Source: Kaistia granuli DSM 23481
GTDB lineage: Bacteria; Pseudomonadota; Alphaproteobacteria; Rhizobiales; Kaistiaceae
Direction of reading: 5' to 3'
DNA length: 64,000 nucleotides
Assembly (NCBI RefSeq): GCF_000380505.1
Contig: NZ_AQYH01000007.1
Span: 248,001-312,000, forward strand
Shown here: positions 57,466-64,000 of the stretch, one piece after another
Layout of the letters: each line of letters starts with the position of its first letter
Position numbering within the stretch: the first letter of the stretch is position 1
The notes under the pieces: generated by a model
The model's input: only the letters and a program-made list of their open reading frames with translations
Told to the model about the DNA's origin: nothing
Databases searched by the model: none
Made by a program: the position numbers and the translations under genes

Positions 57466-58457
57466 GCCACGGAGCGATGAGCAATGCGCGCTATTGGCTC
57501 GCCCACAATGCCGGCGTGCTGACCGCCGTCGCGTTGTTCGCGGTGATGTTCACCCTTTATGTCTCCAACCACAGCGCCGGGCTGACGCCGGCCGTCGCCA
57601 CCACGGCGGCGAACAAGGCGGTGCTGCTCGCCCTCGTCGCCATGGCGCAGACCTTGCCGGTGCTGACGCGCGGCCTCGATCTCTCGGTCGGCATGGTGTT
57701 CGTGCTGGCGAACTGCATCGCCTCGACCATCGTCGTCGGTTCGGTCGGGACCGGCCTTCTCGGCGTCGCCGCCGTGCTCGGGATCGGCGCGCTGGCCGGC
57801 TTCATCAATGGCGCCATCGTCGTCTGGGGCCGCCTGCAGCCAATCATCACGACGCTGGCGACCGGCGCCGTCTATTACGGCATCTCCCTGTTCATCCGGC
57901 CGAGCCCGGGCGGCGACGTGCAGTCCGATATCGCCGATTTGCTGACCGGCCAGTTGTTCGGCGTCGTGCCGGCCGCGCTGGTCGTGCTCTTCTTCATCGT
58001 GCTGGTGGTGTGGATCCCCTATCGCCGGTCGATCCTCGGGCGGGCCGCCTATGCCGTCGGCTCGAACGAGCAGGCCGCCTACATGTCCGGCGTGCCGGTA
58101 CAGCGGGCGAAGCTGCTGGCCTATACGCTGGCCGGCCTGCTGGCGTCGGCCGGCGGCCTGATGCTGACCTTCAACACCTATTCCGGCGAAGCATCGGCGC
58201 CGATCGCCGGCGCCTATACGCTGAATTCGATCGCCGCCGTCGTCATCGGCGGCACCTCGCTGTTCGGCGGCTGGGGCTCGGCCATCGGCTCGATCTTCGG
58301 CGCCTTCGTGCTTCGGACCATCGAGGACCTCCTGTTCGTCTTCGATCTGCCGCCGCTCTGGCAGCCGCTGTTCCAGGGTGTCGTGCTGCTGTTCGCCGTC
58401 AGCCTCGGCGCCTTCCGCATCCTGCGCGTTCGCAATCGTCTGGAGCTTTTCACGTGA
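57462..58457 (+). CDS. Sugar ABC transporter permease 1 (RbsC family)
   Basis: The 331-residue membrane protein has 8-10 hydrophobic segments with LTRGLDLSVGMVFVLANC, GFINGAIVVWGRLQPIITTL, LGRAAYAVGSNEQAAYMSGV and GGTSLFGGWGSAIGSIFG. It overlaps the ATPase stop (ATGA) and the next permease (GTGA). Two distinct RbsC-type genes in one operon imply a heterodimeric channel. Confidence 0.92.
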
Positions 58458-59446
58458 CCGGGGTCGACACGGGGGCCGCGCGCGGCCCGAGCCTGGCCGG
58501 CCGTTTCGGCATCGATCGGTCGGTGGCGATCGCCTTCGGCTGCATCCTGCTGATCCTGGCGGGCGGCGCGCTCTATTCGCCCGCTTTCCTGTCGCCGGAA
58601 TATCTGCTGCAGCAACTGCAGGTCGGCGCATTCCTGGGCATCATCGCCTCTGGCGCGATGATGGTGATCCTGCTCGGCCACATCGACCTGTCGATCCCCT
58701 GGGTGGTGACGCTGGGCGCGATGATGGCGACCGCCATGGTCGGCTGGGGCGGGGCGGCCGGTGTCTGGCTCTGCATCCCGTTCGGCGTGTTCTGCGGTGC
58801 CGTCGTCGGCACGCTGAACGGTCTCGGCGTCGCCTATCTGCGCCTGCCGTCGATGATCTTCACGCTGGGCATGAACGCCGTCGCCCAGGGTCTGATGGTG
58901 CTGCATACGGGCGGATTCGCGCCGCTCGACCAGGCGACGAAGGCGATGCATTTCATCGCCGTGCAACGCAGCCTGTTCGGCATTCCGAATGCGCTGTTCG
59001 TCTGGGCCATCGTCGGCCTGTTCGTCATCTACGTGCTTCGGCGCACCGCCTTCGGCCGGGCGGTCTATGCGGTGGGAAACCGAGAATCCGCCGCCTACCT
59101 CTCCGGCGTCAACACCAATCGCGTGCTGATCGGCTGCTTCGCCTTCTCCGGCGCCATGGCCGCCTTCGCCGGCGTGCTGCTCGCCGGCTATTCCAACAAG
59201 GCCTACCAGAACATGGGCGATTCCTACCTGCTGCCGGCGATCGCGGCGGTGGTGCTGGGCGGAACCAACATCCTCGGCGGGCGCGGCAATTATCTCGGCA
59301 CCATCGCCGGCGTCATCCTGATCACGCTGCTGCAATCGATTCTCTCGGTGATGCAGATGCCGGAGGCGGGACGCCAGGTGATTTATGGCTGCGTCATCAT
59401 CGTCATGCTGCTGATCTATGGGCGCGGAGCCAAGGCACGGAGCTGA
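58454..59446 (+). CDS. Sugar ABC transporter permease 2 (RbsC family)
   Basis: The 330-residue paralogue of permease 1 starts at GTG 58454, overlapping the previous stop (GTGA), which excludes the longer frame. It has ILLGHIDLSIPWVVTLGAM, GLGVAYLRLPSMIFTLGMN, FGRAVYAVGNRESAAYLSGV and GGTNILGGRGNYLGTIAG. It pairs with permease 1 and the two-domain ATPase. A GH1 glucosidase gene follows 85 bases later. Confidence 0.92.
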   Translation: MTGVDTGAARGPSLAGRFGIDRSVAIAFGCILLILAGGALYSPAFLSPEYLLQQLQVGAFLGIIASGAMMVILLGHIDLSIPWVVTLGAMMATAMVGWGGAAGVWLCIPFGVFCGAVVGTLNGLGVAYLRLPSMIFTLGMNAVAQGLMVLHTGGFAPLDQATKAMHFIAVQRSLFGIPNALFVWAIVGLFVIYVLRRTAFGRAVYAVGNRESAAYLSGVNTNRVLIGCFAFSGAMAAFAGVLLAGYSNKAYQNMGDSYLLPAIAAVVLGGTNILGGRGNYLGTIAGVILITLLQSILSVMQMPEAGRQVIYGCVIIVMLLIYGRGAKARS

Positions 59447-59531
59447 TCTCGTGCGCGCCTGAAAGAAGCCAAGTTCGGAGCGTCGTATCCGAGGCGCCGT
59501 CGGGCAGGCGGCGTGGAAGGGAGCGCCGTAT

Positions 59532-60938
59532 ATGGTGTCGACGAAGTTTCTCTGGGGCGCGGCGAGCGCCGCCTATCAGGTAGAGGGCGCCTGGCAGGCC
59601 GACGGCAAGGGCCTGTCGAACTGGGACATCTACACCAACGTCTACCGCGCCACGGAGCCGGTCACCGAGAAGCACGAGACGGGCAACGTCGCGATCAACG
59701 CCTATGATCGGACCCAGTATCTCGAAGACATCGCCCTGATGCAGAAGCTCGGCATCAATTGCTATCGCTTCTCCCTCTCCTGGGCGCGTCTGCTGCCGGA
59801 CGGTGTCGGCAAGATCAACGAGGCAGGCGTCGCCCATTACCAGCAATTCGTCGTCGATCTGCTCGAGGCCGGCATCGAGCCGGTGGTGACGCTGTATCAC
59901 TGGGACCTGCCGCGGGCGCTCGACGATCGCGGCGGCTGGTCGAACCCGGAATCGGTCAGCTGGTTCCGCCAGTACGCGAACCTCGTGCGCGAGGTGCTCG
60001 GCGCCAAGGTGACGAAATTCATCACCTTCAACGAGCCCTTCATCAATCTCTTCCTGATCGAGCCGATGGTCGAGAACATCAAGACGGGCGTTGGCGATCC
60101 CGCCGCCATCACCGATGCGCAATATGGACGCCAGGCCGTCGCCCTGCATCACTGGCTGCTGGCGAATGCCGAGACGATTGGCGATTTCCGCGCCGCCGGC
60201 TATCGCGGCGAGATCGGCGTCGCGCTGCCGCTGATGCCGACAATCCCCGAAAATCCCGGCAAATCCGACGACATCCTGTCGGCGGGGCTCGGCGACGCCG
60301 TCATCAATCGCTGGTGCCTCGATGCCCTGTTCAAGGGTCGCTATCCGATCGAGGTGATGAACTCGTTCCAGGCGCTCAATCCGGATTTCGTCGTCTCGGA
60401 CGCCGATCTCGCCACGCTGGCGGCGAACCGGCCGGACTTTCTCGGCGTCAATTTCTACGCGCCGGCCTATGTCCGCCACGATCCGCTGAAGCCGCTCGGC
60501 ATCAACTGGATGGAGACGAATCCCGATCCGGCGCCCGCCGCCTTCAACGGCCCGGTCCGGCCCGACTATCTGCGCCGCCTGCTCGAGCGCATTCGCGACG
60601 AATACGACAATCCGCCGATCTACATCACCGAAAACGGCGCCGGCTTCGGGCCGATCGACGAGGTGCTGGACGGCGACACGGTCAACGATCCCCGCCGCGC
60701 CAACTATATCCGCCGTCATATCGAGGCGGCGCTGAAGGCCAAGGCGAATGGCGTCGACCTGCGCGGCTACATGGTTTGGAGCCTGTTCGACAATTTCGAA
60801 TGGCTGCAGGGCTATGGCCGCCGCTTCGGTATCGTCCATGTCGATTTCGACACCCAGAAGCGCACGCCGAAACGCAGCTTCGAGGCCTATCGCGAGATCA
60901 TCGCCAAGGGCATCGACTATCACGGCGACGGGACCTGA
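59532..60938 (+). CDS. Family 1 glycoside hydrolase (beta-glucosidase)
   Basis: The 468-residue cytoplasmic GH1 enzyme has the standard N-terminal signature (FLWGAASAAYQVEGAW), the acid/base Glu168 in TFNEP and the nucleophile Glu367 in YITENGA. No signal peptide is present, so it acts on imported beta-glucosides, and possibly beta-galactosides or fucosides, as GH1 enzymes are broad. GGAAGGGAGC precedes ATG 59532. It completes the importer operon, so uptake and hydrolysis are coupled. GH1 phospho-glucosidases are unlikely here because there is no PTS component. Confidence 0.94.
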   Translation: MVSTKFLWGAASAAYQVEGAWQADGKGLSNWDIYTNVYRATEPVTEKHETGNVAINAYDRTQYLEDIALMQKLGINCYRFSLSWARLLPDGVGKINEAGVAHYQQFVVDLLEAGIEPVVTLYHWDLPRALDDRGGWSNPESVSWFRQYANLVREVLGAKVTKFITFNEPFINLFLIEPMVENIKTGVGDPAAITDAQYGRQAVALHHWLLANAETIGDFRAAGYRGEIGVALPLMPTIPENPGKSDDILSAGLGDAVINRWCLDALFKGRYPIEVMNSFQALNPDFVVSDADLATLAANRPDFLGVNFYAPAYVRHDPLKPLGINWMETNPDPAPAAFNGPVRPDYLRRLLERIRDEYDNPPIYITENGAGFGPIDEVLDGDTVNDPRRANYIRRHIEAALKAKANGVDLRGYMVWSLFDNFEWLQGYGRRFGIVHVDFDTQKRTPKRSFEAYREIIAKGIDYHGDGT

Positions 60939-60968
60939 ACGGACGGGGCCGCCAAGCGCAGTCCGGCA

Positions 60969-62312
60969 TTACCGGGCCGCGGCCGGATAGACGAACGGCT
61001 CGGCCCGGTCGCGTTCATAGACCGGCTCGCCGGCGATATAGGTCGTCCGGATCGCCCGGTCGTCGCCGAGCGTCATCAGCACGAACAGCGTCTCGGCGAG
61101 GTCACGCGCATGCGCGAGACGGAATTCGAGCAGTGGCGTCGCCTTCAGGTCGAGCACGACGAGATCGGCCTCGAAGCCGGGAGCGATCTGGCCAAGACGG
61201 TCGTCGAGCCGCAGCGCTTCGGCGCCGCCGCGTGTCGCCAGGTAGAAGCCCTGCTCGGGGGTCAGGGCGTTGCCGCCGAGTTTCGCCACCTTGTAGGCCT
61301 CGTTCAGCGACTGCAGCTGCGAGAAGCTGGTGCCGGCGCCGATATCGGTGCCGAGGCCGACCCGCACGGGCCGGTCCGCCCGCCTGGCGTCGAACAGGCG
61401 GAACAGGCCGCTGCCGAGGAAGAGGTTCGAGGTGGGGCAATGCGCCAGCGCCGAGCCGGTGTGGTGGCAGCAGGCGAAGTCGTCTTCGCTCATGTGCACG
61501 GCATGGCCGAAGATGGCGCGCGGGCCGGTCAGCCCGGCATGGTCGTAGACGTCGAGATAGCTGGAGCGATCCGGGAAGAGCTCGCGCACCCAGGCGATCT
61601 CGCCGGGGTTCTCGCAGAGATGCGTCTGCACATAGGTGCCGGGATGTTCGCGCCAGAGGCGGCCGGCGGCCTCGAGCTGCGCCTCCGTCGATGAGGGCGC
61701 GAAGCGCGGCGTGATGCAATAGAGCTGCCGGCCCCTGCCGTGCCATCGCTCGATCAGGGCCTTCGACTGGGCGTAGCCGGTTCCGGCCGTGTCGAGCAGG
61801 CCTTCCGGCGCATTGCGGTCCATCAGCACCTTGCCGGCGATCATCCTTGTGTTGAAGCGCTCGGACTCCTCGAACAGCGCGTCGACGGAATGCGGATGCA
61901 CAGTGCAGTAGACGGCCGCCGTCGTCGTGCCGGCGCGCAGCAGCTCCCGCAGGAAGCGGCCCGCCACGTCGCGCGCATGGTCCTCATCGGCGAAATCCTG
62001 CTCGGCGACGAAGGTGTAGCGATCCAGCCATTCCAGCAGTTCCGCGCCGAAGGCGCCGATCATCTGCATCTGCGGAAAATGCACATGCGCGTCGATGAAA
62101 CCCGGGCAGATCAGGGCGTCGGCATGATGCGTCAGCGGCACGCCGGCCGGCAGCCGGGCCAGGCCCTCGGCCGCGTCCTCGACGCTGGCGATGCGGCCGT
62201 CCTCGATCCGGATCAGCGCATCCGGCCAATAGTGCAGGGCTTCGCCGGCCGGCAACCGGAACGGGTCGCCGCGAAACGTCAGGGCGGGACCGCGGATCGC
62301 CCGCTGCGTCAT
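60969..62312 (-). CDS. guaD: Guanine deaminase
   Basis: The 447-residue amidohydrolase converts guanine to xanthine in purine salvage and breakdown. The metal site is visible as HVHFPQ (76-81), with HLCEN and FGHAVHM supplying the further histidines and GLGTDIGAG the catalytic Asp. HVHFPQMQMIGAFG and CYRITPRFAP-type motifs (here YCITPRFAPSS) are diagnostic for GuaD among amidohydrolases. ATG 62312 has AAGGAAG upstream; the longer frame is Arg/Ser-rich and non-coding. It is a single-gene unit convergent with the glucosidase. Confidence 0.92.
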   Translation of the reverse strand: MTQRAIRGPALTFRGDPFRLPAGEALHYWPDALIRIEDGRIASVEDAAEGLARLPAGVPLTHHADALICPGFIDAHVHFPQMQMIGAFGAELLEWLDRYTFVAEQDFADEDHARDVAGRFLRELLRAGTTTAAVYCTVHPHSVDALFEESERFNTRMIAGKVLMDRNAPEGLLDTAGTGYAQSKALIERWHGRGRQLYCITPRFAPSSTEAQLEAAGRLWREHPGTYVQTHLCENPGEIAWVRELFPDRSSYLDVYDHAGLTGPRAIFGHAVHMSEDDFACCHHTGSALAHCPTSNLFLGSGLFRLFDARRADRPVRVGLGTDIGAGTSFSQLQSLNEAYKVAKLGGNALTPEQGFYLATRGGAEALRLDDRLGQIAPGFEADLVVLDLKATPLLEFRLAHARDLAETLFVLMTLGDDRAIRTTYIAGEPVYERDRAEPFVYPAAAR

Positions 62313-62645
62313 GGTGGCTTCCTTTTCCGGGAGGGGCGGAATCCGCCCCGAATACCTGCACTGGACACGAACGACCACGATCTCCCGGCCAGCCGGGAAA
62401 TGCCAGTGGGGAAGATGCGCGAGTTTGAAATAGGATGCAGGCGAGGCGGTTCGCCCCTCGCCGGCCGCGCCGCGAAAGGCTCCGTCGCCGCTCTTCGCCG
62501 ATTTCGAGGGCGCCGCGGGGGCACGGGCTCGAATCGGCCGCAGGGCGATTTGTGGACAGCGATGGCCGCAGCCGATAAAAGGCGCTGTCAGTAACCAGAC
62601 GGAGCAGAGGTCGGTGTGCGTCTCAGGACGCCGGACCAAGCGCAC
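62313..62645. promoter_or_regulatory. Divergent region between guaD and the MsbA-like exporter
   Basis: These 333 bases have no gene. In the guaD leader lie two palindromes: GGGGCGGA/TCCGCCCC (62333-62349) and TCCCGGC/GCCGGGA (62383-62398). Nothing was recognised in 62400-62645 beyond the likely exporter promoter. Confidence 0.4.
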
Positions 62646-64000
62646 ATGACAAAGCCCCAGGCTCAATTGCATCCCAAGACGCCGATGCCTCCCGAGGAGG
62701 CAAAGCTCAATCTGCGTCGATGGGGCGATTTCTACCGCGCAATCGTCAACAATGACGAGGGAACGATCGGCGTGGTGGCGCGGATCCTGCGGGCCAACTT
62801 CCGCGATCACCGCAAGGGCTATCTGATCTCTTTCGGCTTCCTGTTCCTTGTCGCTGCGATGACCTCGCTCTCGGCCTGGATCATGCGCGACGTCGTCAAC
62901 CAGATATTCGTCGCCCAGAATGTCCAGATGCTCTGGGTGCTGTCCTTCGGCGTGATGGCGATCTTCATCGTCAAGGGCTTTGCCACCTATGGCCAGGTGG
63001 TCATCCAGAGCCGCATCGGCAATCGCATTGTCGCGGAGAACCAGAAGCGGTTCTACGATCGCTGCCTGAATTTCGGCCTCGATTTCTACAATGATCGCGC
63101 CTCAAGCGAACTGATCATGTCGATTTCGCGCGGTTCGAATGCCATCCGCTCGATCCTCGACACCATCGTGCTCAGCCTCGGCCGCGATCTCGTCACGCTG
63201 ATCGGCCTGATCTTCGTCATGGTCTACCAGGCGCCGCTGATGTCGATCATCGCGCTGCTGGTGGCGCCGATCGCGATCGTTTTCGTCACGCGTCTGGTGA
63301 AGCGCATCCGCAACATCTCCAAGTCGGAATTCGCCTCCAGCACGCAGATCGTCTCGATCATCCAGGAGACCGTGCACGGCGCCAAGATGGTCAAGGCCTT
63401 CGGGCTTGCCGATCACATGCGCGGCCGGATGACGGAGGCCGTATCGGCGGTCGAGCAGCGCGCCAACAAGGTGTCGCAACTGCAGGCCCGCACCAGCCCG
63501 CTGATGGAAACGCTTGGCGGCATCTCGATCGGTCTCGTCATCCTCTATGCCGGCTGGAGCACGATCTCCGCCGGCAAGACGCCGGGCGAGTTCATGTCGT
63601 TCATCACCGCGCTGCTGCTCGCCTACGAGCCGGCGAAGCGGCTGGCCCGCATGAATGTCGGCATCGCCGAAAGCCTGATCTCGGTGCGGGCGCTGTTCAA
63701 CATTCTCGACCATCCGCAGAGCGCGACGGAATCGGATGATCATCCGCCGCTGCGACTGACGCGTGGCAAGATCGAGCTCGAGGATGTGAGTTTCGGCTAC
63801 CGCAAGACCGATCCGGTGCTGCGGGATGTCAATCTGTCCGTCGACCACGGGCAGCGCCTGGCGCTGGTCGGGCCTTCGGGCGGCGGAAAATCGACCATCC
63901 TGTCGCTGATCCAGCGCTTCTACGATGTGCAGACGGGCGCGGTGAAGATCGACGGACAGGATATCCGCACCGTTTCAGTCGGCTCGCTGCGCCACCAGAT
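62646..64000 (+). CDS. ABC exporter, fused membrane and ATPase domains (MsbA-like), 5' part
   Basis: The frame runs off the window end, so only 451 residues are visible. A hydrophilic lead (1-55) is followed by a six-helix membrane domain (about 60-345) with the LARMNVGIAESLISVRALFNIL coupling region in two parts: LARMNVGIAES and LISVRALFNIL. The ATPase domain follows (from about 365), with the A-loop Tyr in FGYRK and Walker A GPSGGGKST. This is the MsbA/multidrug/lipid flippase type and works as a dimer. ATG 62646 is chosen as the first in-frame Met; ATG 62685 is an alternative. The substrate (lipid A precursor, lipid or drug) cannot be told. Confidence 0.9.
   Translation, partial: MTKPQAQLHPKTPMPPEEAKLNLRRWGDFYRAIVNNDEGTIGVVARILRANFRDHRKGYLISFGFLFLVAAMTSLSAWIMRDVVNQIFVAQNVQMLWVLSFGVMAIFIVKGFATYGQVVIQSRIGNRIVAENQKRFYDRCLNFGLDFYNDRASSELIMSISRGSNAIRSILDTIVLSLGRDLVTLIGLIFVMVYQAPLMSIIALLVAPIAIVFVTRLVKRIRNISKSEFASSTQIVSIIQETVHGAKMVKAFGLADHMRGRMTEAVSAVEQRANKVSQLQARTSPLMETLGGISIGLVILYAGWSTISAGKTPGEFMSFITALLLAYEPAKRLARMNVGIAESLISVRALFNILDHPQSATESDDHPPLRLTRGKIELEDVSFGYRKTDPVLRDVNLSVDHGQRLALVGPSGGGKSTILSLIQRFYDVQTGAVKIDGQDIRTVSVGSLRHQ

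Overview
The window is GC-rich, almost wholly coding chromosomal DNA. It most likely comes from a free-living alphaproteobacterium of the Hyphomicrobiales (Rhizobiales). Evidence for this is the density of solute-binding-protein-dependent importers, a rhizobial-type agp/mel alpha-galactoside locus, a DUF992 gene, GntR/IclR/AraC/ROK regulators beside their transport operons, and a short palindromic intergenic repeat. I see no rRNA, tRNA, CRISPR array, prophage or intact insertion sequence. The genus cannot be fixed from the sequence alone.

Layout. 1-939: 3' end of a family 5 binding-protein gene, convergent with a GntR/FCD regulator (1034-1708). 2170-6515: class III aminotransferase, then a DctPQM TRAP transporter; near-identical operator-like sites precede the regulator, the aminotransferase and the TRAP operon. 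6588-11416 (leftward): AraC regulator, binding protein, MalF/MalG-type permeases and a small DUF2160-like membrane protein, without an ATPase. 11644-14841: a PLP dehydratase/deacylase pair (EutB/EutE-like) divergent from an IclR regulator with a histone-like tail. 14892-21361: a second ATPase-less MalF/MalG importer, a Gfo/Idh/MocA oxidoreductase and an unassigned glycosidase-like protein; the last two diverge from an operator copy resembling the one beside the IclR gene. 21520-31767: agp/mel-type locus (two GH4 glycosidases, family 5 binding protein, two permeases, fused double ATPase) divergent from an AraC regulator.

31901-36512: an adenosylcobalamin riboswitch precedes class Ia nrdA; nrdB follows after a 127-bp repeat with 27-bp inverted termini. 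36632-37267: a small NTF2-like gene with a TTG start and a decayed IS5-type transposase fragment. 37264-43771: GntR regulator divergent from an AraFGH-like importer, a galactonate-dehydratase-like enzyme and an SDR. 43822-47289: stress protein, PAS-PAS-GGDEF diguanylate cyclase, DUF992 and DUF3830 genes. 47533-52630: ROK regulator, sugar ABC importer and SDR. 52692-54332: MhqD/MhqO-like hydrolase and dioxygenase. 54738-60938: sugar ABC importer with two different permeases plus a GH1 beta-glucosidase. 60969-62312: guanine deaminase. 62646-64000: 5' part of an MsbA-like exporter.

How the genes work together. Most loci follow one plan: sense a sugar or amino compound, import it with a high-affinity system, and process it with one or two cytoplasmic enzymes. 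Adjacent genes often overlap by ATGA, GTGA or TAATG, implying translational coupling. All seven binding-protein genes that are followed by further transport genes have a strong GC-rich hairpin directly after their stop codon, which suggests that binding protein is made in excess over permease by a shared RNA mechanism. The most informative regulatory features are the B12 riboswitch on a B12-independent ribonucleotide reductase and the two sets of repeated operators around the GntR and IclR genes.
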